Origin: Methylococcaceae bacterium UBA7658
Lineage (GTDB): Bacteria; Pseudomonadota; Gammaproteobacteria; Methylococcales; Methylomonadaceae
Assembly (NCBI GenBank): GCA_002483425.1
Contig: DLHW01000042.1
Coordinates: forward strand, 1 to 15,746
Direction: 5' to 3'
DNA: 15,746 nucleotides
The notes under the pieces are model-generated. The model was given only the letters and a program-made list of their open reading frames with translations. It did no database searches and had not been told where the DNA came from. This document shows positions 1-5,374 of the stretch, piece after piece. The position numbers and the translations under genes are program-made. Every line of letters starts with the position of its first letter. The first letter of the stretch is position 1.

Positions 1-551
1 ATAAGTATCGACGGTAGGCTGGTTAATAATAACCTGTCTTTTAATTTGTTGGGAATTGTTTCAACAATATCCACCAATCTTAAATAATCAAACAGTGTTT
101 TTTGGGACTGGTCAGCGTATGAAGTGATAATTTTTTCGAGCAATAAACTCAGTGTGCTTGTCGGCAGTTGTAGGACAGTACTCAGGGATTGAAAAACAAA
201 ACCTTTCGATTCATGAAAAGCAATCTGCTTTAATAGGTACTCCTGTTTCTCATCAACAGTTTCGTTGCTATTAAATAATTTGACGATTGCTTCACTTGAA
301 TTCAGAAACGAAGAAAAATGTTCAGTTACAAAATCAGTTGCCTTTACAAATTCTTCCGGTGTGAACTGGTGCTTAGATACGATTTCTAACGCCGCTGTTA
401 CGAATTTCTCTTCGATAACCAAACTTAAAGCGGTTTTTAAAGCATCGGCTTTATCTGCAAGAGGCGGGATGATTTGTGATTGAATTTGCTGTAGACCCGC
501 CTGCAGATTTCTCAATATTTCTAAAACAGCATCGCCATTGAATGAAATAGG
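1..551 (-). CDS. TcA fragment 4, runs off left edge
   Basis: Third reading frame of the TcA gene, recovered by translating base 551 down to base 1 without a stop, about 183 codons. It begins PISFNGDAVLEILRNLQAGL, continues with IPPLADKADALKTALSLVIEE, and ends LKDRLLLTSLPSIL at the window edge. The sequence is amphipathic and helical, and GDAVLEILRNLQAGLQQI resembles the DLRAGLQ-type segment found at this point in TcA proteins. There is no start codon at its beginning; it only makes sense as a continuation of the preceding piece after a one-base frame correction. The plus-strand open frame over bases 265-483 is an antisense shadow. Confidence 0.6.
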
Positions 552-1042
552 GGAATTAAGGTCAGCCTATTCCGATATACATACTCCAATTGGCTTATTG
601 TAAATCCTGAATTTTTGATTTTTTTTACTGTTTCTATGAATTTGATTGTTGCGTTAGGATCGCTTGCCAGAAAGGGACTTTCACCAGATAACGCCAGCAA
701 GGCAAGCAACTCTTTAATGTTTAATTTAAGGGTTTTAGTGATGAGCGTATATCGGTAAAGTGCCGATAAGTTCAAAAGGTTGAGCGGAACGCCTGCTTGA
801 TCCAGTTCGAGCTTTTCACTCAGTAAAGCAAACTCGGTTTCGTCAAGCCGAAGAGCGGATTGCAAGGTTGGCACATGATCTGCCAACCGCGCATTGGCAT
901 TTTCCGACGTACCTAAAAGAAAGGCCGGATTTGCCGGATACTGCACCGTTTTATTCAGAAAGACCTGTTCATATAACGAATTATTTGTGTTGGCATCCAT
1001 ATCCCCCCAGAAAGCGAAAAGCTTCACAAGGGGTATTTGCAA
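521..1042 (-). CDS. TcA fragment 3, downstream of the in-frame stop
   Basis: This piece is in the same frame as fragment 2, immediately after its TAA; the first usable start is TTG at 1042. It begins with LQIPLVKLFAFWGDMD, then SLYEQVFLNKTVQYPANPAF, a stretch typical of TcA proteins between the VRP1 block and the later shell. It continues through a helical segment to GFTISQLEYVYRNRLTLI. Homology then stops at the C4 run at 550-553; after that this frame reads PLFHSMAMLF and ends, while the -1 frame carries on as PISFNGDAVLEILRNLQAGL. An independent start at TTG 1042 is unconvincing because no Shine-Dalgarno sequence is visible, so separate translation is unlikely without readthrough. Confidence 0.6.
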   Translation of the reverse strand: MQIPLVKLFAFWGDMDANTNNSLYEQVFLNKTVQYPANPAFLLGTSENANARLADHVPTLQSALRLDETEFALLSEKLELDQAGVPLNLLNLSALYRYTLITKTLKLNIKELLALLALSGESPFLASDPNATIKFIETVKKIKNSGFTISQLEYVYRNRLTLIPLFHSMAMLF

Positions 1043-1057
1043 TTGATCTTTAAGTTG

Positions 1058-3574
1058 TTAGGCGATAGACAGCTTTTGTAACAAGGGTTGATTGATTTCT
1101 GTCGAATGAAAAACCCTTATGGCCACGTCAAGTTCATGGAAAGACCAGCCAAGTTTTCGTTTCAAACGGACAACTTGATGAGCCTTTTCCCAGAACTCAA
1201 TCGTAAGGGGCTTGAGGGTTATATGCGCTAAATCGCATAACGGCGGATTATTGTCATCTTCCAGCTTGATCGAATGAGCCGGATTTAGAGCGTTCATTGC
1301 CAGAAGATCAACTAGCTCATCATACGTTAAAAGTGTTCTGGATAGAAAATCGGCAGCCTTGATTTCTGTATGGGAACTCAAGTCTTCATCACCCTGAAAA
1401 CCGTAAAATTCAGCAAATGACTTGTTAGTGCTTCCAATTAGAATTAATTGTTCAAACCGGGAAATTTTCAAATATTCGAGGGCTGTTTCCTCAGCCTGAC
1501 TATCTTCCTTAAAAACCTGCAACAACTCATAAAGACTGGTTCCTTGCTGTTCTAAATATAGGCGTATTTGCTCCAGCGGGCGGTCAAATGGAAAGCTTTG
1601 CGGATAAACGGCTTCAGATAGTTTCGTGTAGGCGCTTTCGATTAAATATTGCGGAGTGATGCTTAATTCCGTTTCATTCAACCCTTTGGTGTCTTGTGCT
1701 GCATCGGCTGTTATTTCGCCGTTTGCCACATAAAATTCAAGCACCTCATTAACTAGGTCAATATATGGCAAGCTCGTTTTTGTGTTTTCGCATGACAATG
1801 GAATGTGTTCGATGTATGGTCGCCTGCGGTTTAGTGCTGTGATTGGCTTTTCCCCATATTTGGGATTAATTAGCTCCAACAAATCGACCAAGTAGGCAGC
1901 AGGGCTTAAGACCGAACCACAATGCTCGCACGCACATGAATTTTGCGATCCAAACAAGCTGGAAAAATCAGGCAAATCTTTAACCGAAGCGGGGGTCGGC
2001 TGAATAACGGCGGGCGTAACATCCTGCAACGATTGTTTGGCATGTATATAAATTGCCGCCGAAGAAGATTGGATATGTTGTGCTTTTTGGTAATACAACA
2101 TGGCTTGCTGTTTACCGCCAAACTGTTCGGCAAATGCCTCTTCAAAAGCCAGTGGTGCCATGCTTGCGACTGCCTGGGCAGAATCCAAATTAGCTGAGAG
2201 CAAGACTTCTGCATGTTCCGCATTTGTCGCAACACGAAGAGCCCGTTGGATACTTTTTAGTTGTGATTTTACCGCCTCTACATTATTGACACCCTCAATG
2301 ACATGGGGGTTCGCTTCCAGATAGCGGTCAATGTGGTCATCCCGTAACTCAAGCTCAGTAGCACTTGATAAAACCTGGGCGACTTCTTTCCGCAACGGAT
2401 CAGTAGATTTTTCATAAGCAGCACGAACAAACGCTGTCGGGATCGCGGCATTCAAAATTTCGTGAATGCCTTCCACGGTTCGCTTGGCTTTTTGCACGTT
2501 AGTTTCGGTTGATTCATCAGCTTGTATTGCTGCAAGAATTTCAGTTGAGTCTAAAATCACCTCTTCAAATTCGTGCGGCGATAATTGGGGTATATCCCGA
2601 ATGGAATGAATGTTTTTCGCTTGCAATGCACTAATTAGCGGGATGTTGTTTTGGGTCACCAAACCTAACTGCAACGTTGTTTGCAAGGATTGTATTTTAG
2701 GCGCAAGCGGTGTTGACTGGACTGAATGCCAAAACGCCTCTATATCGCCTTCAAAATTCAGATAACTATCAAGGAATGTTTCTTGTTCAGGACGTGACAA
2801 CCCAGCTATGTTTAGCAAACGCGGTAACACCTCTTGTCCGTCAGTACTGGCGAGTATCCGTTCGTTCACCTGGCCTTTAAAGGCTGTAAGCAAACGCCCA
2901 AGTGCAGAACCCAATTCATCTGGAATGATGGTTTGCTTAATAGCCGCTTCCAAGACACGTTGAATATTGGCGGACGGCTGCAAGAGTAAAGCGGAAAGAT
3001 TGCTCGGCAAATCCATGCGAAACAGCCCATAAAACGCAGCCGCTTCAATGGCTGTGGTTTGTTGGTATTGATGGGCAAGCGTCAGAAATGCAACATGCAA
3101 ATGCGGGATACCTGTTTCGCCAGCGATGAAGGAAATATCGTCTTCCTTTAAGTCAGCAAAAGACAAGCCATTCAAAATAGGCCGTATGTCCGTTTCATAT
3201 CGTTCAAACTCAGAAATACGATCTTGTTCTTCGAGAACAAAATCCACAGTTTGGACATTAGGCGCATTGAAGATCACATCACTCGCCACCAATTCTTTTT
3301 GTTCAGGATTTAACACCTTAACGATCAGGTCGGCGGATTGCTTTTCAGCTCGGGTAAATTGTTCTGCTGTGTACCGAATGATATAAAAACCATTTCTATC
3401 CGGGGTTGATTCACCTAAGCGTTCTTCACTACGTAAATCCTTATCAATGGCTTGCACCGTGTAATCGGTAACCGGTCTGCCATCCTTTAACCGAATATGA
3501 CCTTGCACCATCATGGCAGGTATCGGTTTAGGACGATTACGATCCACTTCTCGGTTGATTAACTTGGCCGTCAC
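1058..3574 (-). CDS. TcA fragment 2: beta domain and VRP1 region
   Basis: The largest open piece of the TcA gene, 838 codons from a GTG that is probably internal. After the end of the peptidoglycan-binding repeat come a proline-rich joint (NRPKPIPAMMVQG) and about 90 residues of alternating hydrophobic pattern (GHIRLKDGRPV to VDFVLEEQD), resembling a transthyretin-like domain. The rest is mostly helical. The diagnostic part is the VRP1 block: CACEHCGSVLSPAAYLVDLL, then NRRRPYIEHIPLSCENT and LPYIDLVNEVLEFYVANG, which matches the Salmonella SpvA/VRP1 and TcA N-terminal signature. The frame stops at TAA 1058-1060 after QPLLQKLSIA, but the same frame resumes immediately with QLKDQLQIPLVKLFAFWGD, the normal continuation of this family. 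The stop is therefore a point nonsense codon and not a gene end. No ribosome-binding site is evident before the GTG. Confidence 0.75.
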   Translation of the reverse strand: MTAKLINREVDRNRPKPIPAMMVQGHIRLKDGRPVTDYTVQAIDKDLRSEERLGESTPDRNGFYIIRYTAEQFTRAEKQSADLIVKVLNPEQKELVASDVIFNAPNVQTVDFVLEEQDRISEFERYETDIRPILNGLSFADLKEDDISFIAGETGIPHLHVAFLTLAHQYQQTTAIEAAAFYGLFRMDLPSNLSALLLQPSANIQRVLEAAIKQTIIPDELGSALGRLLTAFKGQVNERILASTDGQEVLPRLLNIAGLSRPEQETFLDSYLNFEGDIEAFWHSVQSTPLAPKIQSLQTTLQLGLVTQNNIPLISALQAKNIHSIRDIPQLSPHEFEEVILDSTEILAAIQADESTETNVQKAKRTVEGIHEILNAAIPTAFVRAAYEKSTDPLRKEVAQVLSSATELELRDDHIDRYLEANPHVIEGVNNVEAVKSQLKSIQRALRVATNAEHAEVLLSANLDSAQAVASMAPLAFEEAFAEQFGGKQQAMLYYQKAQHIQSSSAAIYIHAKQSLQDVTPAVIQPTPASVKDLPDFSSLFGSQNSCACEHCGSVLSPAAYLVDLLELINPKYGEKPITALNRRRPYIEHIPLSCENTKTSLPYIDLVNEVLEFYVANGEITADAAQDTKGLNETELSITPQYLIESAYTKLSEAVYPQSFPFDRPLEQIRLYLEQQGTSLYELLQVFKEDSQAEETALEYLKISRFEQLILIGSTNKSFAEFYGFQGDEDLSSHTEIKAADFLSRTLLTYDELVDLLAMNALNPAHSIKLEDDNNPPLCDLAHITLKPLTIEFWEKAHQVVRLKRKLGWSFHELDVAIRVFHSTEINQPLLQKLSIA

Positions 3575-3771
3575 AGCATCGACAATACCGGTGGGGCGTA
3601 CTTGTTGGCTGGTTTGGAAACGTTTGACTGCCTCTTCTGTTCCTGTACCAAAAAATTGGATTGCAATTCGTCGTTGGGTATTTGAAAACCCAATTCGCCA
3701 AGTTCCGAATGCAGAAGTTTGACATCATCGCCCTTCAAGCGGAGTGAAAGATTTCTACCTTGTAAGTTCAT
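3571..3771 (-). CDS. TcA fragment 1: peptidoglycan-binding-like N-terminus
   Basis: First frame of the TcA gene. It opens MNLQGRNLSLRLKGDDVKLL and reads HSELGELGF, the first half of a PF01471-type peptidoglycan-binding repeat. Real homology ends at the T6 run (3650-3655). Beyond it this frame gives unrelated sequence up to its stop, while the -1 frame continues FGTGTEEAVKRFQTSQQ, then TGIVDAVTAKLINREVD, the expected second half of the same repeat. So the GTG at 3574, the first possible start in the next frame, falls inside a domain and is not a natural start. The ATG at 3771 has a good ribosome-binding sequence. Such an N-terminal repeat has been seen by me in other TcA-related, VRP1-bearing proteins. 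A role in cell-wall or surface attachment would be inference. Confidence 0.6.
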   Translation of the reverse strand: MNLQGRNLSLRLKGDDVKLLHSELGELGFQIPNDELQSNFLVQEQKRQSNVSKPANKYAPPVLSML

Positions 3772-3966
3772 CGTCGTCTCCCCAGGTTCAACACCCGATT
3801 GTGTGCGGCGTAATGTCTCCTTTCAGCCGGTTGTTATTGTGTTGGTACTCTATTTCGTTGATGCTTATTTCCATTTGGTGTAAGTAATTCCCGCATTCAC
3901 CACTTCTCTGCCATATAAATAAAAATATGGCTTTAATTTAATTTATGTGCCACAATATTGCCAATT
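3772..3966. promoter_or_regulatory. Divergent intergenic region between TcA and vapBC
   Basis: About 195 bases separate the TcA start (minus) from the antitoxin start (plus). The half next to vapB is very AT-rich and contains two perfect inverted repeats, listed separately. On the TcA side the GGGGAG ribosome-binding sequence at 3778-3783 is clear. I could not find a -35/-10 pair for either direction that I would defend. TATAAA at 3914-3919 is a possible plus-strand -10, but without a matching -35. A 28-codon minus-strand frame (3874-3788) exists here but lacks a ribosome-binding site. Confidence 0.4.
3910..3931. repeat. Inverted repeat upstream of vapBC
   Basis: GCCATAT (3910-3916) and ATATGGC (3925-3931) are perfect 7-bp inverse complements around an eight-base A-rich spacer. 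It lies 24 bases upstream of the start-codon palindrome and could be a second operator site or a core promoter element, since TATAAA at 3914-3919 overlaps it. No T-run follows on either strand, so a terminator is unlikely. Confidence 0.35.
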
Positions 3967-3976
3967 ATGGCAATAT
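3955..3976. promoter_or_regulatory. Perfect 8-bp inverted repeat over the antitoxin start codon, putative operator
   Basis: ATATTGCC (3955-3962) and GGCAATAT (3969-3976) are exact inverse complements around a six-base spacer that holds the first two bases of the ATG at 3967-3969. AbrB/MazE-type antitoxins usually bind such palindromes as dimers near their own promoter, and the VapBC complex autorepresses. Position and symmetry make this the best operator candidate. Because it covers the initiation codon, the same palindrome in mRNA could also form a hairpin hiding the start. Confidence 0.5.
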
Positions 3977-4233
3977 ATACTTCGCAAACCGAAATCCAGC
4001 TTGGCAACCAAGGCCGGGTAGTTATTCCTGCACCCATTCGGCAGGCGCTTGGTTTTGAGTCCGGCGACAGCTTGATTGCCCGTATCGAAGAGGGCAGTCT
4101 GGTGTTGGAAAAAGCCGAAACGGTCAAAAAACGCCTGAAAAACCGCTTTGCCCATGTGCCCAAATCCGTTAGCTTGGCTGAGGAATTGATCGCTGAACGG
4201 CGGGAAGAAGCCAAACAAGATGCAGGCAAATGA
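3967..4233 (+). CDS. vapB: AbrB/MazE/SpoVT-type antitoxin (VapB)
   Basis: A protein of 88 residues from ATG 3967; a TTG at 3958 would add three residues but has no better support. The N-terminal half, IYTSQTEIQLGNQGRVVIPAPIRQALGF then GDSLIARIEEGSLVLEK, is a textbook SpoVT-AbrB swapped-hairpin DNA-binding domain, with the G-R-VVIP-IR core. The charged C-terminal tail (KKRLKNRFAHVPKSVSLAEELIAERREEAKQ) is the part that in this family wraps the cognate toxin. Its TGA overlaps the next gene's ATG in an ATGA junction, the usual translational coupling of antitoxin and PIN toxin. A Shine-Dalgarno sequence is not visible; the start codon is buried in a palindrome, which fits autoregulation. Inserted between the two Tc genes on the opposite strand. 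Confidence 0.9.
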   Translation: MAIYTSQTEIQLGNQGRVVIPAPIRQALGFESGDSLIARIEEGSLVLEKAETVKKRLKNRFAHVPKSVSLAEELIAERREEAKQDAGK

Positions 4234-4610
4234 CCGTCGTCCTTGATGCCTCGGCGTTGCTGGCTTACCTTCAGGATGAGCCGGGGCAGGAAAAAGTCGG
4301 GGCTGTGTTGGCGGAAGCGGTCATCTCCAGCGTCAACTGGGCGGAAGTCGTGCAAAAATCGGTCGCCGCCGGGGTGGATGTTGACGGGATGCAACAAGAC
4401 GTTAACGCCTTGGGCGTGGGCATCCTGCCCTTTACCGCTGACGATGCCGACCATGCCGGACGGCTCTGGCAACAAACTCGGCAGTTGGGCTTGTCGTTGG
4501 GTGACCGCGCCTGCCTGACGTTGGGGCATAGCCTGCAAGCCCCGGTGCTGACCGCCGATCAAGCCTGGGCTGCTGTTAATTTGCCTGTTGCCGTTCATCT
4601 TATCCGTTAA
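4230..4610 (+). CDS. vapC: PIN-domain ribonuclease toxin (VapC)
   Basis: A protein of 126 residues, a normal VapC length. The PIN acidic residues are in place: D6 in VVLDASALLAYL, E39 in SSVNWAEVVQK, D92 in LSLGDRACL and D110 in VLTADQAW. In this family they bind Mg or Mn for endoribonuclease cleavage, in characterised cases of initiator tRNA, other tRNAs or rRNA; the target here cannot be read from sequence. Its start overlaps the antitoxin stop by four bases. All four catalytic positions are intact and the frame is unbroken, in contrast with the neighbouring Tc and RAYT genes, as expected if loss of the pair is penalised. It ends in TAA, followed by a weak five-base stem (TGGTT/AACCA) without a T-run. 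Confidence 0.9.
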   Translation: MTVVLDASALLAYLQDEPGQEKVGAVLAEAVISSVNWAEVVQKSVAAGVDVDGMQQDVNALGVGILPFTADDADHAGRLWQQTRQLGLSLGDRACLTLGHSLQAPVLTADQAWAAVNLPVAVHLIR

Positions 4611-4654
4611 TCTCCTGGTTAAATAAACCAACACCTTCATTTAGTCGTTGATGT

Positions 4655-5167
4655 TTAATGGCAGTCAAGCCCGCCTGCCCAATCATCTGGATAGAGTCCG
4701 GCTTTCACGTAACGATGAAAGCTGGAATAAGGCCAATCCGCTACATTGTTCACCAAGCCATGTTTCACCGGATTCCAGTGGACATAATCAATGTGATGAC
4801 GGTAATCGTCGTCATCACGAATGGTGTGTTCCCAGAACCTTCGTTGCCATATTGCCCATTCACCTTTTACCATTCGTACCTTTGAGCGTCGTTCTGTGCG
4901 CGGCAATTTCTGTACAAACCTTATTTTGATGGCTTTTCATCGGTTGGAGTAATCATCATCCCCAGGTGGCAGTGTCCACACCGTGTGCATGTGGTCGGGC
5001 AACACCACCCATGCATCAATGTGAAAAGGCCGTTTATGTTTTGTAAGCCTGACCGCCTCACGCAAATTGTCGATATGCCGTACCAGCAAGTCTCCCTTAC
5101 GTTCAAGCAAGTTCACGGTAAAAAAATACGTTCCACCTGGCACCCGAAATCGCCTGTAATTCGGCAT
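4655..5167 (-). pseudogene. REP-associated tyrosine transposase (RAYT), interrupted by one TGA
   Basis: A 171-codon Y1/HUH transposase of the IS200-related RAYT type. It begins MPNYRRFRVPGGTYFFTVNL, has the histidine pair as HMH at residues 59-61 in VVLPDHMHTVW, and ends with YVHWNPVKHGLVNNVADWPYSSFHRYV, the C-terminal RAYT signature; the tyrosine of that segment is the probable nucleophile. ATG 5165-5167 is preceded by GGAGG at 5171-5175. A TGA at 4937-4939 interrupts DDDYSNR/KAIKIRF. The frame is the same on both sides, and relatives usually have tryptophan there, so a single TGG to TGA change explains it. RAYTs mobilise or maintain REP hairpins; a GTAG-headed REP-like hairpin lies 15 bases upstream. 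Other genes here use TGA as a normal stop, so a recoded TGA code is unlikely. Confidence 0.85.
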
Positions 5168-5181
5168 AATCCTCCGTTATC

Positions 5182-5214
5182 GTAGGGCGGATGCCCCGAT
5201 AGGGGTGATCCGCC
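5182..5214. repeat. REP-like hairpin with GTAG head
   Basis: GTAG (5182-5185) is followed by a stem: GGCGGAT (5186-5192) pairs with ATCCGCC (5208-5214), and CCCC (5194-5197) pairs with GGGG (5202-5205) around a GATA loop. A conserved tetranucleotide preceding an imperfect GC-rich palindrome is the defining form of REPs recognised by RAYTs, and a RAYT gene begins 15 bases away. This is therefore likely to be one REP unit of the element. A matching unit on the other side of the RAYT was not found within the window. Confidence 0.6.
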
Positions 5215-5285
5215 AAATCAAAACAGTTCATTCGGCGGAACGACAGCCTGTTTTCCATGCGGCGGAACGACTAGCGGCTTCCGCC

Positions 5286-5313
5286 TTACGTGTTACGTGT
5301 TACGTGTTACGTG
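5286..5313. repeat. Tandem repeat (TTACGTG)x4
   Basis: Four exact head-to-tail copies of the 7-mer TTACGTG, 28 bases, in the non-coding strip downstream of TcBC. The core ACGT is self-complementary. A number of copies divisible by nothing relevant to coding and the perfect identity suggest a slippage-prone microsatellite; a binding site array is an alternative. Confidence 0.85.
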
Positions 5314-5374
5314 TTTGAACAGAGTATCTACGGTCCTGCAAGTCGTCGCGGCATCCGACGTACGCGGTACGGTC

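Larger units (their letters stand above)
1..3771 (-). pseudogene. TcA-type Tc toxin subunit gene, disrupted, 3' end beyond window
   Basis: Composite of four reading-frame pieces that together read as one TcA-like protein of at least 1,250 codons, running off the left edge. Order: peptidoglycan-binding-like repeat (residues about 4-70), possible transthyretin/carboxypeptidase-regulatory-like beta domain (about 86-178), a long helical region, the VRP1 signature with the CACEHC cysteine cluster (about 610-617) and CENTKTSLPYIDLVNEVLE (about 660-677), then helical TcA-type sequence with FAFWGDMD (about 922). Family knowledge: TcA pentamers bind cells and inject the TcB-TcC cargo. Start chosen at ATG 3769-3771, preceded by GGGGAG six bases upstream (3778-3783). 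Lesions: frame change at the T6 run 3650-3655, TAA at 1058-1060, and a one-base frame change at the C4 run 550-553. The frame is open from 551 to base 1. It lies downstream of the fused TcBC gene on the same strand, separated from it by vapBC and a RAYT. Inference: probable pseudogene, unless the lesions are sequencing errors or recoding. Confidence 0.85.
5168..5374. repeat. Repeat-rich non-coding strip, REP-like
   Basis: About 200 bases without a gene between the RAYT start and the TcBC stop. It contains a REP-like hairpin (5182-5214), two copies of CGGCGGAACGAC (5233-5244 and 5260-5271), the second forming an inverted repeat with TTCCGCC at 5279-5285, a fourfold TTACGTG tandem repeat (5286-5313), and ACGGTCCT twice further left of the TcBC stop. 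No convincing rho-independent terminator for TcBC is seen. Confidence 0.6.

Noticed and set aside
265..483. Plus-strand open frame of 72 codons
   Set aside because: Antisense to the TcA continuation, which reads open on the minus strand with family-like sequence.
3788..3874. 28-codon minus-strand frame upstream of TcA, possible leader peptide
   Set aside because: No ribosome-binding site, no attenuator-like hairpins, and ordinary composition; likely chance.
3943..4640. Minus-strand frames of 91 and 235 codons under vapBC
   Set aside because: They lie opposite well-supported antitoxin and PIN genes and have no recognisable domain.
4937..4939. TGA read as tryptophan (alternative genetic code)
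   Set aside because: vapB ends at TGA in a normal ATGA overlap, and other lesions include TAA and indels, so a code change is not needed.
4648..5185. Plus-strand frames opposite the RAYT
   Set aside because: The minus-strand RAYT with HMH and the NPVKHGLV motif explains the coding signal.
5286..5313. CRISPR array
   Set aside because: The repeats are contiguous 7-mers without spacers.
5168..5374. Immunity gene for the toxin tip
   Set aside because: No open frame of useful length is present; only repeats are seen.
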